Notes: a model not told the origin generated them from the sequence alone. A stretch of 64,000 nucleotides of DNA from Streptomyces sp. RKAG293 (GCF_023701745.1 NZ_JAJOZB010000001.1:3354501-3418500); one strand, 5' to 3'. Shown: positions 47,682 through 56,875, counted from the stretch's first letter. A program made the numbers and translations.

Positions 47682-49128
47682 GCCTGCCGGGCTCCGGGGC
47701 GCGCTTCACGAAGTCCGGGACGGGCGCCGCGCTCTGCTCCGGAAGGCGCGCGGCGCTCTTCGGCGCCCCGAACAGCATCCGGCGGGCGTCCGCCCGCGCC
47801 TCGCGTACGGTCACCCGCACGGTGCGCAGCGCGTCCTGAACGATCTGCCGGGCCTCACCGACCGCCCGGCCGGCCGGCGCGAGCACTTCGCGCCGCGTCC
47901 AGCGGCCGGCGGCACGCGCGGCGTCGGCGGCGGGTACGACGACGGTGTGCCACACCCAGCGCGCCGGATCACCGATCAGGGTCCGCGCCAGCCACTTCAG
48001 CCCGCGCCCCGCCGCCCGCGAGATGTACCCGGCGACCCGCCAGGCATGGCCGAGCGCGGCGGCGATCTCCCGCCCCACGGGGGCCAGGACATAGCGGTAG
48101 AGCGCCACGAGCGGCACCACGACCAGATACCCCAGCAGCCAGCCGACGGCCGTGCCGACGGCCTCGGCCGACCAGGTGAGGGCTGTGCCGAGCGCCCGCA
48201 CCGACCACACTGCGGCCCGGCCGAGCGGCGTCAGCACGTACCGGTGGAACGCGACCACCGGCACCACGAACAGGACCCGCCCGAGCCACAGTGCGGCGGT
48301 GCCGGACGCGCGGGCCGTCCAGACCGCGGCGTGGCCGAGCGGAGTGAGCACATAGCGGTAGAGGACCACGGCCGGTACGGCGACCAGGTAACGGAGCAGC
48401 CAGCCGGCGGCCGTGCCGAGCGCCCGCACCGACCACCGGGCGCCGTGGCCGGCCGGCGTCAGCACGTAGCGGTACAGGAGCACCAGCGGAACGACGATCA
48501 GCACGCGCAGCAGCCACCGCACGGCCGCGCCGGTGCCGTGGCCGGTGGCCGCGAGGGCGGCGGCCAGAGCGCGGGCGGCGGGGGCGAGGACGGCGCTGTG
48601 GAGCAGCCGCAGCGGCCGGACGAGGAGGTGGGTCACGAGCAGGGCGACCCCGGTGCCGAACAGCCGCACCAGCGCGGCCAGACCGGATCCGGTGGCGCGC
48701 AGCGACCACGTCACGCCCTGGCCGAACGGCGTCAGGACGTAGCGGTACAGGGCGCAGAGCGGCACCACGACCAGCGTGCGCACCAGCCACCGGGTGGCGG
48801 TGGCGGTGCCCCGGCCGGCCGGGACGAGTACCGCCGTCCAGAGCCGGACGAGTGGGGCGGCGATGAGCACGCGGCCGAGCCGGGCGAGGGCGCCGCCCAG
48901 CCATCTGAGGGCGCGGCCGGTGCCGCGGGCCACGGCGCCGAGCGGTTCGACGACGATGCGCCGCCACAGCCAGCCCAGGGCGGCGCCCAGGGCGCGGCTC
49001 AGGGCGGCGAGCGCGTCCCACGCCATCCGCACCGGAAGGATCACGACGAGCGCGAAGATCCGCACCGGCATCCGTATCGCGACCGTCAAGCAGCCCTGGT
49101 TGGTGTTCTGTTCCCCCGTCACGCTCAT
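47659..49128 (-). CDS. membrane protein with internal RYVLTP repeats, function unknown
   Basis: Predicted 489 aa, no recognised family. The segment from about residue 120 to 360 consists of related units with the core VVVPLxxLYRYVLTPxG followed by xxWxxRAxGTAxxWL. Five RYVL[TA]P copies are seen, four of them spaced 38-50 residues apart. Each unit could be one amphipathic or transmembrane helix pair. The C-terminal 130 residues are basic and predicted soluble. It has no signal peptide. It is convergent with phospholipase C and divergent from nothing nearby. The repeats suggest a modular membrane scaffold; any function is speculation. Confidence 0.7.
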   Translation of the reverse strand: MSVTGEQNTNQGCLTVAIRMPVRIFALVVILPVRMAWDALAALSRALGAALGWLWRRIVVEPLGAVARGTGRALRWLGGALARLGRVLIAAPLVRLWTAVLVPAGRGTATATRWLVRTLVVVPLCALYRYVLTPFGQGVTWSLRATGSGLAALVRLFGTGVALLVTHLLVRPLRLLHSAVLAPAARALAAALAATGHGTGAAVRWLLRVLIVVPLVLLYRYVLTPAGHGARWSVRALGTAAGWLLRYLVAVPAVVLYRYVLTPLGHAAVWTARASGTAALWLGRVLFVVPVVAFHRYVLTPLGRAAVWSVRALGTALTWSAEAVGTAVGWLLGYLVVVPLVALYRYVLAPVGREIAAALGHAWRVAGYISRAAGRGLKWLARTLIGDPARWVWHTVVVPAADAARAAGRWTRREVLAPAGRAVGEARQIVQDALRTVRVTVREARADARRMLFGAPKSAARLPEQSAAPVPDFVKRAPEPGRRVPPGHR

Positions 49129-49218
49129 GCGCGCACGGTACGGGACGCCGGCCGGAACCCAGAAGCGGAGGGGCCCCGGTCCGTGCGCCCGGGGCCCCGC
49201 CCTACGTCCCCGTGCCCG

Positions 49219-50685
49219 TCAGACGGCCGCCGGCGCGGTGTTCTGCTCGGTGTCGGGGTCGATCCCCTGGAGGTACTCCTCGGTGATCTCCTTCGGCCCG
49301 AACGGCCAGACCTTCTCGAAGCGGGCCCAGAGGAAGAAGGCGACGCAGCCGAGGGCGACCCACGCCAGGGACCACTCGATGGGGTGACGGCCGGGCGAGT
49401 TCTTGTCCGCGTAGCCGTAGATCACCAGCCAGCCGACGAGGGCGATGAAGCTCGGCAGCGGGTAGAGCCACATCTTGTACGGCCGGTGCAGACCGGGCTG
49501 GCGGCGGCGCAGCACCGAGACGGCGAGGATCTGCGCGAGCGCCTGGACGATCACCATGACGGTGGTGAGCAGCTGGATGAGGGTGGCCAGATCGGTGTGG
49601 CGGCCGATGAGGAAGCCGATCGCCGTGATGACGCCCATGGTGGCCAGGCCCAGCATCGGGAAGCGGTGCTTGGCGTGCAGCTTCCCGTACTGGCGGAAGA
49701 AGACGCGGTCACGGGCCGCGTCGTAGGGCACCCGGGAGCCGCCGAGGAGTCCGGTGAAGACCGAGGCGAAGGCCGTGATGAGGATGAGGACCGTGACGGT
49801 GTCGGCGGCGCCCTTGCCCCAGGTCTTCTCCATGACCGCGGAGGCGACCGACGAGGAGGCGATGTCGTCGGCGTTGAGCATCCGGTGCCAGTCGATGACG
49901 CCGAGGGTGCCGATCTGGAGCAGCAGGTAGATCCCCATGATGCCGAGGATCGAGAAGATGATGGAGCGCGGCAGGATGCGCCCGGGGTCCTTGATCTCGG
50001 CGCCCATGTACGCGGTGGTGTTGTAGCCGAGGTAGTCGTAGATGCCGATGGTGAGGCCCGCGGCGAAGCCGATCCAGAAGGTGTGGCTGGTCAGTTCGAA
50101 GGCGTGCGCGGGGTAGGTGAAGGCCAGGTCCGCGTCGAAGTGCGTGAACGCGGCGAGGATGACGAGCGCGACCGACAGGATCATCACGCACCACATGACG
50201 GCGGTGATCCGGGCGATGTGCTCGATGCCGCGCCACAGCAGCAGGACGACGAGCGCGATCATGCCGAGACCGACGGCGTCCCCCGCGTTCTGGCCCATGT
50301 CGGGGGCCAGATAGCCGAGGTACTGGACGAAGCCGACGACTCCGGTGGACATGATCAGCGGTATGAAGAGCATGGCCGTCCAGACGAACAGGAACGGCAT
50401 GAGCTTGCCCGAGCGGTACTGGAACGCCTGCCGGAGGTAGACGTACGAGCCGCCGGAACCGGGCATCGCCGCGCCCATCTCGGCCCAGATCAGACCGTCG
50501 GCCAGGGCCAGCACGGCACCGGCCAGGAAGCCGATCACGGCCTGCGGCCCGCCGAACGCGGCGACCATCAGGGGGATGGTGACGAAGGGTCCGATGCCGC
50601 ACATCTGGCTCATGTTGATGGCGGTGGCCTGGAACAGGCCGATGCGGCGGACAAAGCCGCCGGCGGGTGGCGGGGAGCCGGACAC
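49219..50685 (-). CDS. APC superfamily amino acid permease
   Basis: Predicted 488 aa with 12 helices. The N-terminus (RRIGLFQATAINMSQMCGIG), GGSYVYLRQAFQY and GLTIGIYDYLGYNTTAYMGAEI in helix 6 are typical of amino acid/polyamine/organocation carriers. The GTG start is preceded by GGGAGG. A longer frame upstream is not coding. It is divergent from a ROK regulator gene, which may control it. The substrate, an amino acid or amine, cannot be told; the TM1 G(I)G motif suggests amino acid uptake. Confidence 0.9.
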   Translation of the reverse strand: MSGSPPPAGGFVRRIGLFQATAINMSQMCGIGPFVTIPLMVAAFGGPQAVIGFLAGAVLALADGLIWAEMGAAMPGSGGSYVYLRQAFQYRSGKLMPFLFVWTAMLFIPLIMSTGVVGFVQYLGYLAPDMGQNAGDAVGLGMIALVVLLLWRGIEHIARITAVMWCVMILSVALVILAAFTHFDADLAFTYPAHAFELTSHTFWIGFAAGLTIGIYDYLGYNTTAYMGAEIKDPGRILPRSIIFSILGIMGIYLLLQIGTLGVIDWHRMLNADDIASSSVASAVMEKTWGKGAADTVTVLILITAFASVFTGLLGGSRVPYDAARDRVFFRQYGKLHAKHRFPMLGLATMGVITAIGFLIGRHTDLATLIQLLTTVMVIVQALAQILAVSVLRRRQPGLHRPYKMWLYPLPSFIALVGWLVIYGYADKNSPGRHPIEWSLAWVALGCVAFFLWARFEKVWPFGPKEITEEYLQGIDPDTEQNTAPAAV

Positions 50686-50767
50686 GGTGCCTCCCTGGGC
50701 AGGTGACGGGGACGGGGAGCGGACTGCCGTTTCGCCAGTGCAGGGGTTCGCCTCGGCGCCGGGCGTG

Positions 50768-50789
50768 CTTAAGTTAAGTACCTTTACTT
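50768..50789. promoter_or_regulatory. AT-rich dyad between permease and ROK genes
   Basis: AAGTA-CCTT-TACTT (50776-50789) is a perfect inverted repeat, preceded by the CTTAAGTTAAG repeat (50768-50778). It is unusually AT-rich for this genome and lies 25 bases before the ROK start, between divergent genes. It is a good candidate for the ROK operator. Confidence 0.6.
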
Positions 50790-50813
50790 GATGCGTCAAG
50801 GGGTCACGGCGAT

Positions 50814-52025
50814 ATGCATGAGAATGGTTCGATGAGCAGCAGCGACGGCGGTGCGGAACAGCCCTGGAACCGGCAGCGACTGCGCAGCAGCAACGAGCGG
50901 CTCCTGCTGGAGCGGCTGCGGACCGGCGGTGTCGCCTCCCGCGCCCAACTCGCCCGCGAGACCGGCCTGTCCAAGCCGACGGTCTCCAGCGCCCTCGCCT
51001 TCCTCGAACTGGCCGGTCTGGTCCGCGAAGCCGGGCTGCACACCCCCGAACGCGGCCGCGTCGCCGTGCTCTACGCCCCCGACGCCTCCGCCGGCTACGC
51101 GCTCGGCATCGACATCGGCCGCGCGTGGCTGCGGGTCGCACTCGCCGACCTCGACGGAACGGTCGTCGCCCGCGCCGACGTCCGCAACCGCGCCCGCAGC
51201 TCCGCCGCGATGGCCGACCTCGTGGTCGCCACCTCCCACCAGGTCGTCGCCGACTCCGGCGTCGCCCCCGCCAAGGTCGCCCACGCGGTGGTCGGCACCC
51301 CCGGCGTGTACGACGAGGCGCAGCGCCGGGTCCGCTACGCCCAGCACCTGCCCGGCTGGGGCCGGGCCGGCCTCTTCGACCGGATGCGGGACGAACTCGG
51401 CGTACCGCTGGCCGTCCACAACGACGCCAACCTGGCCGCGCTCGGCGAGTACACCTTCGGTGTCGGCGCGGGCAGCAGGCTCTTCGTCTACGTGATGATC
51501 GGCACCGGCCTCGGCATGGGCGTGGTCTCCGAGGGCCGGCTGTTCACCGGTGCGCACGGCGCGGCGGGCGAGATCGGCTATCTGCCGTGGGCTGGCCCCG
51601 GCCACCACCGGCCGGACACCCCGGACACCCTGGAGGGCGCGGTGGCGGCCGACGCCGTCGTCCAGGCCGCCCGCGGGCTGGGCATGAGCGGCCCGCTCAC
51701 CGCCAAGGACGTCTTCGACGCGGCACGGGCCGGGGACGTCGCGGCCGTGGCCGCCGTCCGCCAGGAGGGCGAACGGCTCGCGCACACGGTGGCGGCGGTG
51801 GCGGCGGTGCTCGACCCGGACCTGGTGGTGCTGGGCGGGGGCGTGGGGCACAGCGCGGACCTGCTGCTGAGCACGGTCCGGGACACCCTGCGGGCGCTGA
51901 CACCGCTACGACCGAAGGTCGTTCCGAGCGGGCTGGGCGAGGACGCGGTGGTACTCGGCGCGGTGGCAACGGCGCTCGGGACCGCGCGGGACGTGGTGTT
52001 CGAACAGCGGTCGGCGTCGTCCTAG
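50814..52025 (+). CDS. ROK family transcriptional regulator
   Basis: Predicted 403 aa. A winged helix (about 25-85; LARETGLSKPTVSSALAFLE) precedes a ROK sugar-kinase-like domain (about 95-395). The phosphate-binding DIGRAWLRVAL and HNDANLAALGEY are kept. After the EIGYLP motif the usual zinc motif CxCGxxGCxE is absent; the sequence there reads GPGHHRPDTPDTLE with no Cys. It probably senses a ligand and controls the divergent permease. ATG at 50814 or 50832 are both possible; neither has a clear Shine-Dalgarno. Confidence 0.88.
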   Translation: MHENGSMSSSDGGAEQPWNRQRLRSSNERLLLERLRTGGVASRAQLARETGLSKPTVSSALAFLELAGLVREAGLHTPERGRVAVLYAPDASAGYALGIDIGRAWLRVALADLDGTVVARADVRNRARSSAAMADLVVATSHQVVADSGVAPAKVAHAVVGTPGVYDEAQRRVRYAQHLPGWGRAGLFDRMRDELGVPLAVHNDANLAALGEYTFGVGAGSRLFVYVMIGTGLGMGVVSEGRLFTGAHGAAGEIGYLPWAGPGHHRPDTPDTLEGAVAADAVVQAARGLGMSGPLTAKDVFDAARAGDVAAVAAVRQEGERLAHTVAAVAAVLDPDLVVLGGGVGHSADLLLSTVRDTLRALTPLRPKVVPSGLGEDAVVLGAVATALGTARDVVFEQRSASS

Positions 52026-52042
52026 GACGACGCCGACCGCTG
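52005..52042. terminator. 38-bp perfect palindrome over the ROK stop codon
   Basis: The 38 bases are their own reverse complement, centred on GTCCTAGGAC, and include the ROK stop TAG (52023-52025). It lies between convergent genes (ROK ends 52025; radical SAM ends 52049) and would fold into a 19-bp stem on either strand, a bidirectional terminator. Confidence 0.85.
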
Positions 52043-52048
52043 CGGTTG

Positions 52049-53974
52049 TTACTTGACGACCGTCAGCGGGAGCAGCTTCTTGCCCGTCGGGCCGATCTGG
52101 ATGTCCAGGTCGAGCTGGGGGCAGACGCCGCAGTCGAAGCACGGGGTCCAGCGGCAGTCCTCGACCTCGGTCTCGTCCAGCGACTCCTGCCAGTCCTGCC
52201 AGAGCCAGTCCTTGTCGAGGCCCGAGTCCAGGTGGTCCCAGGGCAGGACCTCTTCCTCGGTGCGCTCGCGGGTGGTGTACCAGTCCAGGTCGACGCCGGT
52301 GCCGGGGAGCGCCTTGTCGACGGCCCGCATCCAGCGGTCGTAGCTGAAGTGCTCGCGCCAGCCGTCGAAGCGGCCGCCGTCCTCGTACACCGCGCGGATG
52401 ACCGCGCCGATCCGGCGGTCGCCGCGGGAGAGCATGCCCTCGACGATGCCGGGCTTGCCGTCGTGGTAGCGGAAGCCGATGTTGCGGCCGTACTTCTTGT
52501 CGTTGCGGATGGCGTCCCGCAGCTTGGCGAGCCGGGCGTCGGTCTCCTCGACGCCGAGCTGGCCCGCCCACTGGAACGGGGTGTGCGGCTTGGGGACGAA
52601 ACCGCCGATGGAGACCGTGCAGCGGATGTCGTTCTGCCCGGTGACCTCGCGGCCCTTCTGGATGACGTTGCGCGCCATGTCGGCGATCTGCAGGACGTCC
52701 TCGTCGGTCTCGGTGGGGAGCCCGACCATGAAGTACAGCTTCACCTGGCGCCAGCCGTTGCCGTACGCGGTGGCGACCGTACGGATCAGGTCCTCCTCCG
52801 AGACCATCTTGTTGATGACCTTCCGGATGCGCTCACTGCCGCCCTCGGGGGCGAACGTGAGGCCGGACCGGCGCCCGTTGCGGGTCAGCTCGTTGGCGAG
52901 GTCGATGTTGAACGCGTCGACGCGGGTGGAGGGCAGCGACAGGCCGACCTTGTCCTCCGTGTAGCGGTCCGCGAGGCCCTTGGCGATCTCGCCGATCTCG
53001 CTGTGGTCCGCCGAGGAGAGCGAGAGCAGCCCGACCTCCTCGAAGCCGGTCGCCTTGAGGCCCTTCTCGACCATCTCGCCGATGCCGGTGATGCTTCGCT
53101 CCCGCACGGGGCGCGTGATCATGCCGGCCTGGCAGAAACGGCAGCCGCGGGTGCAGCCGCGGAAGATCTCGACGGACATCCGCTCGTGGACGGTCTCCGC
53201 GAGCGGGACCAGCGGCTGCTTCGGGTAGGGCCACTCGTCGAGGTCCATGACGGTGTGCTTGGACACCCGCCACGGCACGCCCGAGCGGTTGGGGACGACG
53301 CGGGAGATCCGGCCGTCCTCCAGGTATTCGACGTCGTAGAACCGGGGGACGTACACCCCGCCGGTCTTCGCGAGCCGGAAGAGCACCTCGTCACGGCCGC
53401 CGGGACGGCCCTCGGCCTTCCACGCGCGGACGATGTCGGTGATCGCCAGCACGGCCTGCTCACCGTCGCCGATCACCGCGGCGTCGATGAACTCCGCGAC
53501 CGGCTCCGGGTTGAAGGCCGCGTGGCCGCCCGCGAGCACGATCGGGTCGTCGAGGGTGCGGTCGGCGGCGTTGAGCGGGATGCCGGCGAGGTCGAGCGCG
53601 GTGAGCATGTTGGTGTAGCCGAGCTCGGTCGAGAAGCTCAGGCCGAACACGTCGAACGCCTTGACCGGACGGTGCGCGTCGACCGTGAACTGCGGGACCC
53701 GGTGCTCACGCATCAGGGCCTCCAGGTCGGGCCACACGCTGTACGTGCGCTCGGCGAGGACGCCCTCACGCTCGTTGAGCACCTCGTAAAGAATCATGAC
53801 GCCCTGGTTGGGCAGCCCGACCTCGTACGCGTCCGGGTACATCAGCGCCCAGCGCACATCGCAGGCGTCCCAGTCCTTGACGGTGGAGTTCAGCTCCCCA
53901 CCGACGTACTGGATGGGCTTCTGGACGTGCGGGAGAAGCGCTTCCAGACGGGGGAAGACCGACTCGACAGGCAT
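52049..53974 (-). CDS. TIGR03960 family radical SAM protein with B12-binding-like domain
   Basis: Predicted 641 aa. The N-terminal cobalamin-binding-like part (about 30-230) precedes the radical SAM core, where CTRGCRFCQAG (near 272) holds the CxxxCxxC iron-sulfur ligands; a TIM barrel and a C-terminal region with CRWTPCFDCGVCPQ follow. That region may bind a second cluster. The reaction is unknown. In many bacteria it is fused or next to DUF2344, an insert here separates them. It is not preceded by a clear Shine-Dalgarno. Confidence 0.92.
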   Translation of the reverse strand: MPVESVFPRLEALLPHVQKPIQYVGGELNSTVKDWDACDVRWALMYPDAYEVGLPNQGVMILYEVLNEREGVLAERTYSVWPDLEALMREHRVPQFTVDAHRPVKAFDVFGLSFSTELGYTNMLTALDLAGIPLNAADRTLDDPIVLAGGHAAFNPEPVAEFIDAAVIGDGEQAVLAITDIVRAWKAEGRPGGRDEVLFRLAKTGGVYVPRFYDVEYLEDGRISRVVPNRSGVPWRVSKHTVMDLDEWPYPKQPLVPLAETVHERMSVEIFRGCTRGCRFCQAGMITRPVRERSITGIGEMVEKGLKATGFEEVGLLSLSSADHSEIGEIAKGLADRYTEDKVGLSLPSTRVDAFNIDLANELTRNGRRSGLTFAPEGGSERIRKVINKMVSEEDLIRTVATAYGNGWRQVKLYFMVGLPTETDEDVLQIADMARNVIQKGREVTGQNDIRCTVSIGGFVPKPHTPFQWAGQLGVEETDARLAKLRDAIRNDKKYGRNIGFRYHDGKPGIVEGMLSRGDRRIGAVIRAVYEDGGRFDGWREHFSYDRWMRAVDKALPGTGVDLDWYTTRERTEEEVLPWDHLDSGLDKDWLWQDWQESLDETEVEDCRWTPCFDCGVCPQLDLDIQIGPTGKKLLPLTVVK

Positions 53975-54074
53975 CAGAGATGTCTTTCATCAGCGGGCAG
54001 GGGGACCCTCAAGACTAGCGCGCCTTCGGAGTCACCCTCGCCCCGTGGAAATCCCGGCTGTGCGCCGCACCGGG

Positions 54075-55595
54075 TCACGGCCGGAAGTCGGCCTCGCGCC
54101 AGCGGTCGGGGAGCTGCTCCTCCACCTCGATCGCGCGGGCCCGTTCCAGCTGGCTGAGCGCGCCGTACGGGAAGGCGCTCTCGCCCGCCGCTACGGCCTC
54201 CTCCGCCAGCCGGGCGATCGCGACCCGGCACATCACACTGTCCTGGTGTTCGCCCAGCAGCTGCTGCACGGACTTCATCCGGGCGGTGTGGTCCTTCGCC
54301 GGGGAGCCGAGCACCGGGCGGGCGGCCTCGGCGCAGTAGCGGGCGCGCTTGGCCGCCTTGCGGGCCTCGTGCAGCGCCAGATCGCGCTCCTGACCGCGTT
54401 CGACGGCCATGGCGGCCTCGATCAGCCTCCGCAGCCGGCGGTGGTCCCGGCGTACGGCCTTCTGCACCGCGGGCGTCGCGGGCGCCTTCGCGCCCTCCAG
54501 GTACGGCGGGTCCGCGAGCAGTGCCTCGACGGTGTCCAGCACCTGGAAGTAGTGCGGGCCGCCGAGCACCCGCAGCACGGCGGCGTGCGTCTCGCCGTGT
54601 GCCTTGGTGCCCTCCGCGAGCAGCCGGCTGCGCAGCGTTTCGTCGATCAGGTCCGGGGCGAGCTCCGCGAGCCGCTCCTGCAGCCGCTCGGCCAGCACCT
54701 CCCGGTCGCGTTCCGTGCCCAGCACCGCGCCGAGCCACTTCAGCTCCTCGCCGACCGGGTCGGTCACCACCCGGTCCAGCTCCCGGCGGAAGGTCTTCAG
54801 CGCGCTGCGGGCGCGCCGGGCCGCGACCCGCATCTGGTGCACGGCGTCGGGCTCGGCCCGCCGGACCTCGGGGTCGAGGGTGATGAGGGCCCGCAGCTGC
54901 TCGTGCAGATAGGCCAGCGCCGCGTCTCCTGCGGTGCGGAGCTCGGCGGGCGGTCCCGGCGGGACGGTCGCGGCCGTCAGCCGGTCGCCGAGGGCGCGGG
55001 CGAGCTTGGAGGGCGAGTCCGACCGGTGCAGGCCCGCGGCGGCCAGCCGCTGCTCGACGGCGTCGAGGAGCGCGGGCTTGCCGCCGACGAGCTCGACCTC
55101 GAACTCGGTCCAGGTGATCGCCACGGCCCTGTTCGCCGGTCCGGCTCCCAGCAGCTGCGCGGTGACGTGATCATGGGCGATCTCCGCCAGGGGCTCCCCC
55201 GCCGCGTCCAGCAGATGCTGCCGTTCGCGGTGGTTCTTGAGCCGCACGACGGGGATCAGCCGCCGCCCCCGGGTGTGCACGGCCACCTCGGCGGCCAGGT
55301 CCTTCGGGACGGTGCGGGTCGCGCGTCCGAGCGGGGCGTGCACCTCGGTGCGGGTGTCGGCCTCGGTGGTCGGCAGTTTCAGATGCCAGCCGGCGTCGTC
55401 CCCGCCGGTGCGGCGGCGCAGGGTGATCCTGCGGGCCGCGAGGCGCAGGTCCTCGGTGTCGAAGTAGACGGCGTCGAGTTCCGCCGGATCCAGGACACAG
55501 CTGCTGAAGACCTTGGGCAGCCCGCTGAGATCGGGCGGCTCGAACCGGCCGTCCGCTTCGTACTTGCGCTCGGTCTCCCGCACACGCTTGCCCAT
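54075..55595 (-). CDS. CYTH and CHAD domain protein
   Basis: Predicted 506 aa. The CYTH domain (about 1-200) starts with ETERKYEAD (ExExK motif) and has LRRRTGGDDAGWHLKLP; the CHAD domain (about 225-500) holds the helical His motifs HQMRVAARRARSALKTF and HEARKAAKRARY. CYTH proteins hydrolyse triphosphates (inorganic triphosphate, thiamine triphosphate); CHAD binds polyphosphate granules. The pair probably acts on or near polyphosphate. ATG at 55595 has no clear Shine-Dalgarno. It lies between the radical SAM gene and the mre cluster. Confidence 0.93.
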   Translation of the reverse strand: MGKRVRETERKYEADGRFEPPDLSGLPKVFSSCVLDPAELDAVYFDTEDLRLAARRITLRRRTGGDDAGWHLKLPTTEADTRTEVHAPLGRATRTVPKDLAAEVAVHTRGRRLIPVVRLKNHRERQHLLDAAGEPLAEIAHDHVTAQLLGAGPANRAVAITWTEFEVELVGGKPALLDAVEQRLAAAGLHRSDSPSKLARALGDRLTAATVPPGPPAELRTAGDAALAYLHEQLRALITLDPEVRRAEPDAVHQMRVAARRARSALKTFRRELDRVVTDPVGEELKWLGAVLGTERDREVLAERLQERLAELAPDLIDETLRSRLLAEGTKAHGETHAAVLRVLGGPHYFQVLDTVEALLADPPYLEGAKAPATPAVQKAVRRDHRRLRRLIEAAMAVERGQERDLALHEARKAAKRARYCAEAARPVLGSPAKDHTARMKSVQQLLGEHQDSVMCRVAIARLAEEAVAAGESAFPYGALSQLERARAIEVEEQLPDRWREADFRP

Positions 55596-55643
55596 GAAGG
55601 GAACGTAGTCGCGGGTTCCGCTGCGGGCAATGGTGCGTACCTT

Positions 55644-55673
55644 GCCACCGGCCGGTTCGTTCCGGCCGGTGGC
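55644..55673 (-). terminator. mre cluster terminator
   Basis: The 12-bp stem GCCACCGGCCGG / CCGGCCGGTGGC with a 6-base loop lies 6 bases after the rodA stop. It probably ends the mreB-mreC-mreD-mrdA-rodA transcript. Confidence 0.85.
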
Positions 55674-55678
55674 GGCGA

Positions 55679-56875
55679 TCAGGCGGACATCGGGCGCTGT
55701 ATCCGGACCGCCTGCAGCAGTCCGATGGCGATCCAGATCGCGAACATCGACGAGCCGCCGTACGACACGAAGGGCAGCGGCAGGCCGGCGACCGGCATGA
55801 TGCCGAGCGTCATCCCGATGTTCTCGAACGCCTGGAACGCGAACCAGGCGACGATGCCGGCCGCGACGATCGTGCCGTACAGGTCGGTGGCGCTGCGGGC
55901 GATCGCGCAGGCCCGCCAGACGATCAGCCCGAGCAGGACGATGATCAGGGCGGCCCCGACGAAGCCGAGCTCCTCGCCGGCGACGGTGAAGACGAAGTCG
56001 GTCTGCTGCTCGGGCACGAACTGGCCGGTGGTCTGGCTGCCGTGGAAGAGCCCCTTGCCGAACAGGCCGCCGGAGCCGATCGCGATGAGCGCCTGGTGGG
56101 TGTTGTAGCCGACGCCCGCGGGGTCCAGGGCGGGGTTGGCGAACGCCGCGAACCGGTCGACCTGGTACTTGTCGAGCACGCCGAGCTGCCAGATCAGCCC
56201 GGCGCCCACGGCGCCCGCCGAGATCAGGCCCAGCACCCAGCGGTTGGAGGCGCCGGAGGCGAGCAGCACCCCGAGGATGATCACCGCCATCACCATCACC
56301 GAGCCGAGGTCCGGCATCAGCATGATGATCGCGATGGGCAGCGCCGCCCAGGTCAGGGCCTGGAGGACGGTGCGGTGGTCGGGGTGCACGCGGTCGCCCG
56401 CGTCCACCCGGGCCGACAGCAGCATCGCCATGGTCAGGATGATGGTGATCTTCACGAACTCGGACGGCTGCAGCGAGAAGCCGCCGCCGATCACGATCCA
56501 TGAGTGCGCGCCGTTGATCGTGGTGCCCAGCGGGCTGAGCACCGACAGGATCAGCAGCACCGAGATCACGTAGAGCACCGGCACGACGCCGCGCAGCCGG
56601 CGGTGTCCCAGCGCCACGACGCCCGCGGCGAGGCCGAGGCCGATGCCGGTGTTCATCAGATGGCGCAGCAGGAAGTAGTACTGGTCGCCGTGGGTGAGGT
56701 TGGTGCGCCCGCGGGTCGCCGAGTAGACGAGCAGCGTGCCGATCGCCGACAGCGCGAGCGCGGAGCCCAGCAGGACCCAGTCCATCCGGCGCAGTATCGA
56801 GTCCCGGGCGAGCAGTTTGCCCAGGGTGCTGCGTTCCGGGGTGAAGCGGCGGATCGTGTAGCCGCTGGCGCTCAT
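55679..56875 (-). CDS. rodA: RodA family peptidoglycan glycosyltransferase (SEDS)
   Basis: Predicted 398 aa with 10 helices. SEDS signatures are HSWIVIGGGFSLQPSEFVKI, then a proline-glycine-rich loop, and SYGGSSMFAIWIAIGLL near the C-terminus. RodA polymerises lipid II with its partner PBP2, encoded directly before it; their stop/start overlap as ATGA, so they are made together. It equals S. coelicolor Sfr (SCO2607, recalled), important for spore wall synthesis. Membrane protein of the Mre system. Confidence 0.95.
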   Translation of the reverse strand: MSASGYTIRRFTPERSTLGKLLARDSILRRMDWVLLGSALALSAIGTLLVYSATRGRTNLTHGDQYYFLLRHLMNTGIGLGLAAGVVALGHRRLRGVVPVLYVISVLLILSVLSPLGTTINGAHSWIVIGGGFSLQPSEFVKITIILTMAMLLSARVDAGDRVHPDHRTVLQALTWAALPIAIIMLMPDLGSVMVMAVIILGVLLASGASNRWVLGLISAGAVGAGLIWQLGVLDKYQVDRFAAFANPALDPAGVGYNTHQALIAIGSGGLFGKGLFHGSQTTGQFVPEQQTDFVFTVAGEELGFVGAALIIVLLGLIVWRACAIARSATDLYGTIVAAGIVAWFAFQAFENIGMTLGIMPVAGLPLPFVSYGGSSMFAIWIAIGLLQAVRIQRPMSA

